A stretch of DNA of 19,132 nt, from the NCBI GenBank assembly GCA_038230775.1, contig JBBRMQ010000060.1, positions 1 to 19,132 on the forward strand. Direction: 5' to 3'. The stretch is from JBBRMQ01 sp038230775 (lineage in GTDB: Bacteria > Acidobacteriota > Thermoanaerobaculia > Gp7-AA8). Made by a program: the position numbers and the translations under genes. This document shows positions 1-7,084 of the stretch, one piece after another. The first letter of the stretch is position 1; each line of letters starts with the position of its first letter. The notes below the pieces were generated by a model. It did not search any database. It was not told the origin of the DNA and saw nothing but the letters and a program-made list of their open reading frames with translations.

Positions 1-104
1 AACCCCGGCTGTTCGGCGGACGACTCCGTCTCGTCCTTCTTGCAACCGGAGACTGCTGCGAGACACACGAGCGCCGCAACGAGCGCGCGTGAAACGACTT
101 TCAT
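1..104 (-). CDS. Putative lipoprotein, N-terminal part only (runs off the window)
   Basis: Reading the minus strand from the ATG at 104 gives a typical lipoprotein signal peptide: basic start (MKVVSR), a hydrophobic core, and a lipobox VSGC ending at Cys21, followed by a charged linker (KKDETESS). The product should therefore be cleaved by signal peptidase II and lipid-anchored. A strong GGAGG Shine-Dalgarno lies at 113-117, 8 nt before the ATG. The start is 30 bp after the stop of the gene at 135-449, so it is probably the last visible gene of the same minus-strand operon. Only about 34 residues are present, so no function can be assigned. Confidence 0.7.
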   Translation of the reverse strand, partial: MKVVSRALVAALVCLAAVSGCKKDETESSAEQPG

Positions 105-134
105 AGGGGAAACCTCCATGGGTGCCGGAATCTA

Positions 135-449
135 TCAGACGCCGAGGTATTTCTGAATCCGGGTGCCGACGACGTCTTCAAACCGCTGCGAGAACGATTT
201 GATGTCGCCGGAAGACTCATCGAGAAAGATCCGCTCGAGGCGAAACAACGGAACGAACATGGTGATGAGCTCCAGGCTCGATTCACCGTCCCTGGCGAGC
301 TCGCGGACCCAGTCATCGAACGCGTCGAGATTGATCCCGCGGATCGTGACTCCAGCCGGCGACAGCGCGCTCAGAATGCCGAAGAACTTCTCGCGCGGGT
401 TCACGAGATTCAGCACGACGAGCGACGACTTCTCGAAGCCTTCGATCAT
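135..449 (-). CDS. Small uncharacterised protein (104 aa) downstream of mce
   Basis: I do not recognise a named family. The protein is soluble-looking, with no signal peptide or membrane segment, and begins MIEGFEKSSLVVLNLVNPRE. Hydrophobic stretches alternate with acidic and basic residues in the manner of a small alpha/beta domain, and it ends in RIQKYLGV. The frame is a credible gene because it continues an operon in which the genes are coupled by ATGA overlaps and is followed, 30 bp on, by a lipoprotein with its own ribosome binding site. Its ATG (447-449) sits inside a 32-bp sequence also present over the stop codon of mce (595-626), implying that it once overlapped the mce stop as ATGA. 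Only a weak AAAAGGA precedes the ATG, which fits former translational coupling. Confidence 0.6.
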   Translation of the reverse strand: MIEGFEKSSLVVLNLVNPREKFFGILSALSPAGVTIRGINLDAFDDWVRELARDGESSLELITMFVPLFRLERIFLDESSGDIKSFSQRFEDVVGTRIQKYLGV

Positions 450-477
450 TCCTTTTCACTCAATTCAATGAGCACGC
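446..477. repeat. 32-bp direct repeat, copy 1 (start of the 135-449 gene)
   Basis: This 32-bp stretch is identical, base for base, to 595-626. It covers the start codon and weak ribosome binding site of the small gene downstream of mce. Identity ends sharply at both edges (445 differs from 594, 478 from 627). With copy 2 it brackets the palindromic insert at 478-594. Confidence 0.9.
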
Positions 478-594
478 ATTAGAGTTTATCCCGAGCGCAG
501 CGAGGGATCTTGGGTGCAGCCGCGACAAGCGGCCGTATCCATCGCAGCCGCTCCAAAGATGCCTCGCTGCGCTCGGCATAAACTGAAATGCAAT
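478..594. mobile_element. Palindromic REP/MITE-like insert between mce and the next gene
   Basis: The 117-bp segment lies between two perfect 32-bp direct repeats. Its arms 483-514 and 553-584 are reverse complements at 29 of 32 positions, with core CGAGCGCAGCGAGG. The 38-bp centre contains a further small hairpin (GCCGC, 5-nt loop, GCGGC). No transposase is encoded, so any mobility would be in trans. GAGCGCAGCGAGG-type palindromes are, from memory, common intergenic repeats in Acidobacteriota-like genomes; this was not searched. On the minus strand the insert is open for 39 codons starting at the residual ATG overlapping the mce stop (598 down to 479). That reading frame is more likely fortuitous than a gene. 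Confidence 0.65.
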
Positions 595-626
595 TCATTC
601 CTTTTCACTCAATTCAATGAGCACGC
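595..626. repeat. 32-bp direct repeat, copy 2 (end of mce)
   Basis: This is the second copy of the 446-477 sequence. It encodes the last residues and TGA stop of mce, and because mce needs it to keep a normal C-terminus (LIELSEKE) it is probably the original. It still carries a vestigial ATG overlapping the stop codon as ATGA. Confidence 0.9.
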
Positions 627-993
627 CGTTTCCGGCCGCCGGATGCAGAAACGCGACGCGGCATCCGTGCGCGCCCGGCACCGGTGCCTCGTTGATGAGC
701 CGGTAACCCTGTTGTTTCAATCGCTCGAGATGCTCTTCGATGTTGCTGACGCGGAAGCAGATGTGATGAATGCCTTCACCCCGCTTCTCGATGAACTTCG
801 CCACCGGCGAGTCGGCGGAGAGCGGCTCGAGCAGCTCGAGGTTGGCATCGCCAACCGACAGAAACACGGTCTTCACACCCTGCGTGTCTACGTTCTCGAC
901 GTGATCGATCGTCAGGCCCAGCGCCTTGTAAATGTTCGCCGCCTCGGCGGAGCGCACTGCGATGCCGATGTGATCGAGGACCGGCTTCGACAT
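595..993 (-). CDS. mce: Methylmalonyl-CoA epimerase
   Basis: The enzyme interconverts (2R)- and (2S)-methylmalonyl-CoA, linking propionyl-CoA carboxylase to methylmalonyl-CoA mutase in propionate and odd-chain or branched amino-acid metabolism. At 132 aa it is the normal length for a single-chain vicinal-oxygen-chelate fold protein. The family pattern is clear: LDHIGIAV with metal ligand His8, ELLEP with Glu53 in place of the usual second ligand region, GIHHICF with His77, and LIELSEK with Glu127. The ATG at 993 overlaps the queE stop as ATGA, and an AAAGGAG ribosome binding site lies just upstream. Cytosolic. The last codons lie in a 32-bp sequence duplicated at 446-477. Its partner mutase and carboxylase genes are not in this window. 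Confidence 0.93.
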   Translation of the reverse strand: MSKPVLDHIGIAVRSAEAANIYKALGLTIDHVENVDTQGVKTVFLSVGDANLELLEPLSADSPVAKFIEKRGEGIHHICFRVSNIEEHLERLKQQGYRLINEAPVPGAHGCRVAFLHPAAGNGVLIELSEKE

Positions 994-1625
994 CAGACTC
1001 CTTTCACATCCGCGCCCCAGATGTGTTTATGCAACTGTGTCTGAAAGCGTGCCGGGACGCGATCGGCCAGCATCCATTCCGCGAGCGACTTCATGTCCAT
1101 CTCGCCCCACACCGGCGAGAAGAGCAGCGTCCAGCGAAGCAGCTTCCGTTCTTCGATCACGCGTCGGGCCCAATCGTAGTCCGCCCGATCGGCAATGACG
1201 AACTTGATCTCATCGGACGGTTTCAGATGCGCGAGATTTTCCCAGCGGTTCTTCTCCACTTCGCCGCTGCCTGGGCACTTCACGTCGAGAATGATCGTCG
1301 CGCGGCGATCGACCGGAGCAATGTCGATGGATCCCGAGGTCTCGATGAGGACTTCGAGACCTTCATCGCAGAGCCTGCGAATCAGATCGAATGACTCGGC
1401 CTGCGCAAGCGGCTCGCCGCCGGTGACCTCGACCAGGTCGCAGCCGTAGCCTCTCACGCGCATCACGATTTCGTCGATCGACATCCGGTCGCCGCCCGTG
1501 AATGTGTATTCGGAGTCGCACCATCGGCAGCGCAGGTTGCAGCCGGTGAGCCGCACGAACACGCACGGTCGGCCCGCGTGGGTCGACTCGCCCTGGATGG
1601 AGTGGAAAATCTCAGTGACTCTCAT
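993..1625 (-). CDS. queE: 7-carboxy-7-deazaguanine synthase (radical SAM QueE)
   Basis: QueE converts 6-carboxytetrahydropterin to 7-carboxy-7-deazaguanine, the step before QueC in preQ0/queuosine synthesis. The 210-aa protein starts MRVTEIFHSIQGE, a typical QueE opening, then GCNLRCRWCD, giving the cluster-binding Cys29-X3-Cys33-X2-Cys36, and later EVTGGEPL for SAM contact. The frame is open further upstream, but that extension is arginine-rich and overlaps queC. The chosen ATG (1623-1625) overlaps the queC stop as ATGA, which settles the start. It in turn overlaps mce by ATGA. QueD and QueF, which act before and after this pair in queuosine synthesis, are not in the window. Confidence 0.94.
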   Translation of the reverse strand: MRVTEIFHSIQGESTHAGRPCVFVRLTGCNLRCRWCDSEYTFTGGDRMSIDEIVMRVRGYGCDLVEVTGGEPLAQAESFDLIRRLCDEGLEVLIETSGSIDIAPVDRRATIILDVKCPGSGEVEKNRWENLAHLKPSDEIKFVIADRADYDWARRVIEERKLLRWTLLFSPVWGEMDMKSLAEWMLADRVPARFQTQLHKHIWGADVKGV

Positions 1626-2290
1626 CGATACACGGTCGGATCTTCCACACCCGCCTCTTCGAACCCGCGCTTGCGCAGGAGGCAGGAGTCGCAGTGCCCG
1701 CACGCGCGTCCCTGTGCGTCCGGGTCGTAACACGAATGCGTGATCGCGTAGTTCACGCCTAACGCAACGCCGCGGCAGATGATGTCGCCCTTCGTCATCG
1801 ACATGAGCGGCGCGACCAAACGCGGCTCGCCGCGCTCGACACCGCTACGCGTCCCGCGATTGATCACCTGCTGAAACGAGGCAATGAATTCCGGACGGCA
1901 ATCGGGATAGCCGCTGAAGTCGACGGCGTTTACGCCTAACCAGATCTCGCCCGCGTCAAGCGCTTCAGCGAGGCCGAGGGCGATGGCCAGAAAGATGGTG
2001 TTGCGGGCGGGAACGTACGTGACCGGAATGCCGGGCTTTTCGACTTCATCCTTCGGCACGTCGATGTCGTCGGTCAGCGCGCTTGCGCCGAACTGGCGAA
2101 GATCGAGCGGGTAGATCACATGCTCGCGGACTCCGTTGGCCGCAGCGACGCGCCGTGCGGCTTCGAGCTCGATCTCGTGGCGCTGTCCGTAGGCGAACGA
2201 CAACGCGATGCACTCGCGCGCCTCGTTCCGCGCGATGGCGAGGACGGTCGCGGAATCGAGTCCGCCCGAGAGAAGCACGACCGCTTTCAT
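1622..2290 (-). CDS. queC: 7-cyano-7-deazaguanine synthase
   Basis: QueC uses ATP and ammonia to convert 7-carboxy-7-deazaguanine to preQ0, the product fed to tRNA queuosine or other 7-deazapurine pathways. The 222-aa protein shows the PP-loop SGGLDS at residues 8-13 and the C-terminal zinc site formed by Cys187, Cys197, Cys200 and Cys203 (CGHCDSC). Conserved GVNAVDFSGYPDCRPEF is also present. Length is normal for the family. The start overlaps the stop of the upstream VWA gene as ATGA (2287-2290), and its stop overlaps queE in the same way, so translation is probably coupled. Cytosolic enzyme. Confidence 0.95.
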   Translation of the reverse strand: MKAVVLLSGGLDSATVLAIARNEARECIALSFAYGQRHEIELEAARRVAAANGVREHVIYPLDLRQFGASALTDDIDVPKDEVEKPGIPVTYVPARNTIFLAIALGLAEALDAGEIWLGVNAVDFSGYPDCRPEFIASFQQVINRGTRSGVERGEPRLVAPLMSMTKGDIICRGVALGVNYAITHSCYDPDAQGRACGHCDSCLLRKRGFEEAGVEDPTVYR

Positions 2291-3951
2291 CGCCGCGCGA
2301 CAATCGTCGTCCGTGCGAAGCCCATCGCGCCGCTCAGCTGATCGATGATCGCGATCGACAGCGTGCTCTCGCCGGGATTCACGCGCAGTGCGGTCGTGAA
2401 CGTCATCGGCTTCGCGCGCACCATCGCCTCCGCCGTCTTTGGAATCTTCAGGTTCTCGGGCCGTCGCAGCACGGACGATGTCGCGCCGTCCGCTTTGCCT
2501 AAGACGATATAGACCGTGAAAGCGCCGACGAGATCTTCATTCTGCGGGATGAACGTGATCGTCGCTGGCATGATGACCTGCACGGGCACCAGAAACTTCC
2601 CGCCGTCGGCCTTCGGCGATCCGGTGCGGATGGTGATCGGCCAGTCGCTGCGCGCCGGATCGACGTAGAGGTTCGCGATCGTCCGATCTTCCATCTGATC
2701 GTCCGTCGACTTCGTCACGAACGTCTGGCGCGCACGCACCACGTACTCGCGGTTCTTCGTGCGAACCGAGATCCGGTGTTGCCGCTGGCCCTCGCCCACC
2801 GGCCGGTAGCCGAGGGAGTAGTAGGAGCTGAGGTCGCGGCGGATGGTGTCGAACGCCAGATCGAAGTTGGACGTGCGCGTGATGGCGACGCCGCCGGTCG
2901 CCCTCGCCATCGAGTCGAGCGTCGACGACGTATTCGCATCGCGTGTGAAGGCATATCCTGTGTCGGTCAGAGAGTCGTTTTCGGCGGAGCCGTCCCCTTC
3001 GGTCGTCGCCGCGCCGATTGCGTAGATCGCCACGCCTTGCGCGCTGACTTGACGCCCGAGTTGATCGATCGCATTCGGCACGGAAGTTCCGACGACACCC
3101 AATAGCGTATCGACTTCGTGGATGTTGTTGCGGTCGAGGTGCGGCCCGATGACATCGTTGACGTAGCGATTCAGATCGGCGCCCGGATGCTCCGGAACGT
3201 TCTCGCCGACGAACACCAGTACCTTCTTGCCGTCGAGACCGGCCATGGTCGTGGCGACCTCGGCGATCGCGTCGAGTAGCGAATGCTCCTGCGCCTCCAA
3301 CTCGTGTGCGTAGCGCTCGACCATGCTCCGCGCCTCGGCGTACGCCGCGTCCCATGAAATCATCGGTCGCTGTTGTCCCTGCTCGCTCTCCGCCATGTCG
3401 ACGATCTGTTGGATTCTGTGGCGGACCAGGGAGACCGATGCAGGGCTCGCCTCGCCGGCCGGGCCGAGGCGCGAGATTGTCTCCAGGCCGCGGTTGAGCG
3501 CTTCCTTGTCACGAGTAAACGGCGTCACCAGATGGACCCCCATACGCCAGGAGACGAGCATGACGCGATCTTCGGGCCGTATGTTGTCGACGAACCGCCT
3601 CACCGAATCGAGCGCCGACTTCTTCCGCGCCGGCGTCAGCGAGCCGGAGTCGATGAACACCACCACGCGACGCTGCCGCACCTCGAGCGGGACTTCCGGC
3701 TCGCCCGCGGCGACGTCCCCGGTCTCTTCACCGCGACGCACCTCGTAGAAGTTGGTGATTGTTTGCGGCAGCTTGTCGTCGAACAGCTCGAAGTCGGATT
3801 TCGTGAGGCCAGGGACGGGATTCCCCGCGCGATCGCGAACGACCACGTCGATATTCGCCACGCGCACTTCGATCGTTTCGACGAGCGGCTGCTGCGCCAC
3901 CACCGGCAGCACAAAGGCTGAAACAAACACGGCAGTGGCAAGAGCACGCAT
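2287..3951 (-). CDS. Secreted VWFA-related protein of the acidobacterial type
   Basis: The 554-aa product has a signal peptide (MRALATAVFVSAFVLPVVAQ, probable cut before or at QQ). An N-terminal beta-rich segment, about 24-65, contains IDVVVRDRAGNPVPGLTKSDFELFDD, a hallmark of the VWFA-related proteins abundant in Acidobacteriota. A von Willebrand A-like domain starts near residue 95; its first strand VVVFIDSGSL (Asp101, Ser104) keeps only part of the canonical DxSxS metal site. Further VWA strands occur near VLVFVGENVP and VAIYAIG, then a C-terminal beta domain. The role is unknown; such proteins are exported and probably bind partners at the cell surface. It is the first gene of the operon with queC and overlaps it by 4 bp. 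No clear ribosome binding site precedes the ATG at 3951. The start region is divergent from deoA, only 35 bp away. Confidence 0.88.
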   Translation of the reverse strand: MRALATAVFVSAFVLPVVAQQPLVETIEVRVANIDVVVRDRAGNPVPGLTKSDFELFDDKLPQTITNFYEVRRGEETGDVAAGEPEVPLEVRQRRVVVFIDSGSLTPARKKSALDSVRRFVDNIRPEDRVMLVSWRMGVHLVTPFTRDKEALNRGLETISRLGPAGEASPASVSLVRHRIQQIVDMAESEQGQQRPMISWDAAYAEARSMVERYAHELEAQEHSLLDAIAEVATTMAGLDGKKVLVFVGENVPEHPGADLNRYVNDVIGPHLDRNNIHEVDTLLGVVGTSVPNAIDQLGRQVSAQGVAIYAIGAATTEGDGSAENDSLTDTGYAFTRDANTSSTLDSMARATGGVAITRTSNFDLAFDTIRRDLSSYYSLGYRPVGEGQRQHRISVRTKNREYVVRARQTFVTKSTDDQMEDRTIANLYVDPARSDWPITIRTGSPKADGGKFLVPVQVIMPATITFIPQNEDLVGAFTVYIVLGKADGATSSVLRRPENLKIPKTAEAMVRAKPMTFTTALRVNPGESTLSIAIIDQLSGAMGFARTTIVARR

Positions 3952-3986
3952 GACTGAGAACTCGATGGTAGCGCAGGAGCCATAGA

Positions 3987-5291
3987 ATGCGCCGCATGGC
4001 CGAGTTCAGCGTTTACGAGATCCTCAACCGCAAACGTCGCGGCGCGCCGCTGGAGCCGCGCGAGATCGAGACGTTCATCGAACGCTACACCCGCACCGAG
4101 ATCCCCGACTATCAGATGTCCGCTCTGTTGATGGCGATCGCCATCAACGGCATGACCGCCCAGGAGATGGCGACTCTCACCCAGTCGATGCTGCGCTCGG
4201 GCGAGCAGTGGCACATGCGCGATCAGTACGACTTCATCGCCGACAAGCACTCCACGGGCGGCGTGGGCGATAAAGTCTCGCTGGTTCTCTCGCCGTGGGT
4301 CGCCGCCTGCGGCATCAAGATCGGCATGCTCTCCGGCCGCGGACTGGGACACACCGGCGGCACCCTCGACAAGCTGGAAGCCATTCCGCACTTCAACGCG
4401 CGGCTCTCTCGCAAGGAATTCGAGCAATGCATCGAGGACGCGGGCTGCGTGATCACGACCTCGACCGAGGGCATCGCGCCCGCCGACAAGAAAATTTACG
4501 CGCTGCGCGACGTCACCGGCACCGTCGAATCGCTGCCTCTCATCACCGCTTCGATCATGTCGAAGAAACTCGCGATGGGAGCCTCCGCGCTGATCCTCGA
4601 TGTGAAAACGGGCAGCGGCGCGTTCATGCGGCAGTTTCAGGACTCGAAGGCGCTGGCGCAGAGCCTCATCGCCGCGGCGGAAGGCTCGGGCACCAGGGTG
4701 GAAGCCCTCATCACCGACATGGACCGTCCCCTCGGCGTCGCCGCGGGCAACGCGAACGAGATCGTCGAGACACTCGACACGCTCCAAGGCAAGGGACCGG
4801 CCGATCTCGAGGAAGTCACGCGCGTGCAGGGTGAACGTCTGCTCGTGATGTCCGGACGTTACGACGAAAGCTCGGCGAAGAAAGCGCTCGAGGACGCGCT
4901 GCGTTCCGGCCGCGCCCTGGAGCAGGCGCACAAATGGATTGCGGCACAGGGTGGCGATCCGACTCACCTGCCTCAGCCGAAGCAGACGATCGAAGTGAAG
5001 GCGCCGCAGAGCGGATACATCACCTTCATGGACACCTATCAGGCCGGCATGTTCACCGTCGACCTCGGCGCCGGACGCAAGAAGGCAGACGACGTGATCG
5101 ATTACGCCGCGGGTGTCATGTTCGATCGCAAGACAGGCGACGCCGTGCGCGCAGGCGAGACGATCGCGCGCATCCAGCTCGGCGAAGGCAAGCGCGACGC
5201 GGACGATCTTCGCAAGCGCTTCCTGTCATTCGTGCAGTTCGGCGACGCCGCACCCGCGCCCCGTCCACTGATTCATGAACATCTGAAGTAA
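3987..5291 (+). CDS. deoA: Pyrimidine-nucleoside (thymidine) phosphorylase
   Basis: The enzyme cleaves thymidine, deoxyuridine and probably uridine with phosphate, giving the base and (deoxy)ribose-1-phosphate. The 434-aa length matches pyrimidine-nucleoside phosphorylases (pdp), and the whole chain aligns with that family by eye: KHSTGGVGDK at 87-96, the signature SGRGLGHTGGTLDKLE at 116-131, TASIMSKKLAMGA, and a C-terminal domain with LGAGRKKADDVIDYAAG. Whether it is strictly thymidine-specific cannot be told. The ATG at 3987 is preferred because AGGAG (3975-3979) lies 7 nt upstream; ATG 3996 is an alternative. Its product could feed DeoB, encoded at 7085-8245. The gene stands alone, divergent from the VWA gene and convergent with the PAP2 gene. 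Confidence 0.94.
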   Translation: MRRMAEFSVYEILNRKRRGAPLEPREIETFIERYTRTEIPDYQMSALLMAIAINGMTAQEMATLTQSMLRSGEQWHMRDQYDFIADKHSTGGVGDKVSLVLSPWVAACGIKIGMLSGRGLGHTGGTLDKLEAIPHFNARLSRKEFEQCIEDAGCVITTSTEGIAPADKKIYALRDVTGTVESLPLITASIMSKKLAMGASALILDVKTGSGAFMRQFQDSKALAQSLIAAAEGSGTRVEALITDMDRPLGVAAGNANEIVETLDTLQGKGPADLEEVTRVQGERLLVMSGRYDESSAKKALEDALRSGRALEQAHKWIAAQGGDPTHLPQPKQTIEVKAPQSGYITFMDTYQAGMFTVDLGAGRKKADDVIDYAAGVMFDRKTGDAVRAGETIARIQLGEGKRDADDLRKRFLSFVQFGDAAPAPRPLIHEHLK

Positions 5292-5337
5292 CGCCGCCGG
5301 CCCGGCCGCAAATCGAAGGCGCAGGCGAGCCGCCGCG

Positions 5338-6255
5338 TTACTCTTTCGTGAAGTGCGTCTCGATGCGCAACAGGAGCGCTCCGAGTCCGATCGCCGCTGC
5401 AGCGCACGCCCATCCCGCGATGACGTCGATGAAGTAGTGGTAACGGAGATACATCGTCGACACCCAGTTCGCGAGCACGAACGGCAGCAGCCAACAGAAC
5501 CACTTGCGCGAATTCCGCGCGGCGTACCACAACACGATGGCCGAGACCGCGACATGGAGGCTGGGGAAAACATCGCGCGGCGCGCGAGCAACATCGATCA
5601 CGCTCAGAACCGACTGCTCGAGATTTCCGCCTAACGGCGTGTGAAATAGCACGGGAAACGCAGCGTCCGGCCCGACCGCCGGCACCATCACGTAGCCGAG
5701 GTTGCCGATGACGCCGCTGAGAAACACCGCCAGCAGGAACCGCCGGAACAGCAGCAAATCCTTTCGATAGAGCGACGCCGCGAGAACCGGCGGCAGAATC
5801 AGGTGCAGAAAATACGCGGCGGTCATCACGCTCGTCAGCGCCGGCGTGATCCAGCTCTGCATCCACACCGCCGGCGTCTCTCCAAGCATTCTTCGATCGA
5901 TGCGCATCAGATCGACGTCGCGGTCGGGGCCGAGGATTGCGAACCAGATTCGGGAGCGGAAGGATTGATAGAAGAGAAGAAATAGCGCGAACGGCAACCA
6001 GTCGCGGAACACGCCGACGATGCGGCCCAGCGTCGGACCGAGCGGCGTCGCGGTGCGGCCGAATGCGAACGAGAACGACATCGCGAACACCAGGATCGAC
6101 ACCGGCAGAAGAATGAAACTCAGCTCCCACAGGCCCGGCGTTTCGAAGGACCCATGCAGCACGGCCGCGCGGCTCCGCGCGAACAACAGCAACGCCGCTG
6201 CGACTGCGAACGTGAGCACATCCTCGACGCGCAGACCGCTACGCCTCGAGGACAT
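5338..6255 (-). CDS. PAP2-superfamily membrane phosphatase/transferase, IPC-synthase (AUR1)-like
   Basis: This is a 305-aa polytopic membrane protein with about six to seven hydrophobic segments. It carries the three phosphatase motifs in order: VPAVGPD at 191-197, PSLH at 231-234 (His234) and RYHYFIDV at 271-278 (His273, Asp277). The pattern GxxxVPxxGP before PSLH is that of the PAP2 subgroup related to inositol phosphorylceramide synthase, so a lipid phosphate hydrolase or phosphoalcohol transferase acting at the outer membrane face is likely; the substrate is not known. A GGAG site (6260-6263) lies 4 nt before the ATG. It overlaps the upstream TPR gene by 17 bp, so the two are probably cotranscribed. 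Acidobacterial sphingolipid or phospholipid metabolism is a possible context, by inference only. Confidence 0.85.
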   Translation of the reverse strand: MSSRRSGLRVEDVLTFAVAAALLLFARSRAAVLHGSFETPGLWELSFILLPVSILVFAMSFSFAFGRTATPLGPTLGRIVGVFRDWLPFALFLLFYQSFRSRIWFAILGPDRDVDLMRIDRRMLGETPAVWMQSWITPALTSVMTAAYFLHLILPPVLAASLYRKDLLLFRRFLLAVFLSGVIGNLGYVMVPAVGPDAAFPVLFHTPLGGNLEQSVLSVIDVARAPRDVFPSLHVAVSAIVLWYAARNSRKWFCWLLPFVLANWVSTMYLRYHYFIDVIAGWACAAAAIGLGALLLRIETHFTKE

Positions 6256-7027
6256 AGAACTCCACGTTCTGCGGCGTCACACCGCGCGATGCCGCGTCGC
6301 GCGCGTTGCGCCACGCCGCGTCCGCGGTGATGCTCGGATCGAATTGCCGGACGGCGTCGAGAGCCGCAACCGCTTGCGGCGCCGCGCCCGCCGCGACGAG
6401 CAGGCGCGCACGATGGTAGATCGCGGGATAGAACTGCGAGTTGTGTGCGACGGACGACGCGTAAAGAGCAGCGGCATCGGACGTCCGGCCTTTTCGCTCC
6501 GCGATGCGCGCGAGAAAGTAGTCGCGCGCCTCCGGGCGTCGCGCTCTCCGCGCCACACCCACCGCGGCCTCGGCACGCCGCAGATCGCCGGAGTAATACA
6601 GACACTCGCCGATCAGAAGCGTGACGTCGGAATTGAGCAGAATACCGCGCGGCGACTGGGTCCCGGTGCGCGTGAGCATCTCGATCGCGCGCGGCCACTG
6701 CGCGCCGTGCATCAGGGCGACCGCCCATTCGTATGCCATCGTCCGCGACACCGAACCGTGCATCGCGACGTATGCACGGTACGAGGAATCGACGCGCTCC
6801 CAGCGCTGCCTAAGGAACGCTTCGTGTGCCAGAACCGCTGCGCCGGTCTGCAAGGCGGCCGCAACCACGATCGCGACGCCGATCGTAATGATCGTGAAGA
6901 ACGTTGGTTTCGAGGCGCGCGGCCCGACGCGATCCGCGATCACGCGCGCCGCGATGAGGAACGCCGAAAGGAGCAGCAGCAGCGGCACCAGCCGCATCAC
7001 GATCATCGCGAAGCTGCTCATCCCCAT
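6239..7027 (-). CDS. Membrane-anchored TPR-like protein
   Basis: The 262-aa protein starts with two hydrophobic helices (about 8-28 and 43-64). The rest is a helical, alanine-rich domain with repeat-like spacing (WAVALMHGAQWPRAIEML, LLIGECLYYSGDLRRAEAA, FLARIAERKGRTSDAAALY, YHRARLLVAAGAAPQAVAAL), each resembling a 34-residue tetratricopeptide unit. It probably acts as a protein-binding scaffold at the membrane. It sits directly upstream of, and overlaps by 17 bp, the PAP2-type gene. No convincing ribosome binding site is visible. The ATG at 7027 or the one two codons later (MSSFAM) could be used. Its 5' end is 57 bp from the divergent deoB. Confidence 0.72.
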   Translation of the reverse strand: MGMSSFAMIVMRLVPLLLLLSAFLIAARVIADRVGPRASKPTFFTIITIGVAIVVAAALQTGAAVLAHEAFLRQRWERVDSSYRAYVAMHGSVSRTMAYEWAVALMHGAQWPRAIEMLTRTGTQSPRGILLNSDVTLLIGECLYYSGDLRRAEAAVGVARRARRPEARDYFLARIAERKGRTSDAAALYASSVAHNSQFYPAIYHRARLLVAAGAAPQAVAALDAVRQFDPSITADAAWRNARDAASRGVTPQNVEFYVLEA

Positions 7028-7084
7028 CGTCAGCGATGATGACAGACTTGATTCGCTGATGGCACTCCTTCATCCTTCAACTCC

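Noticed and set aside
3636..4967. 443-codon open frame on the minus strand across the start of deoA
   Set aside because: It is antisense to deoA and the VWA gene, rich in Arg/His/Gly as expected for a GC-rich shadow frame, and both overlapped genes have clear family motifs.
5292..5337. GC-rich stretch between convergent deoA and PAP2-type gene as a bidirectional terminator
   Set aside because: GCCGGC-type runs are present, but I could not find a stem of convincing length or a T-run on either strand.
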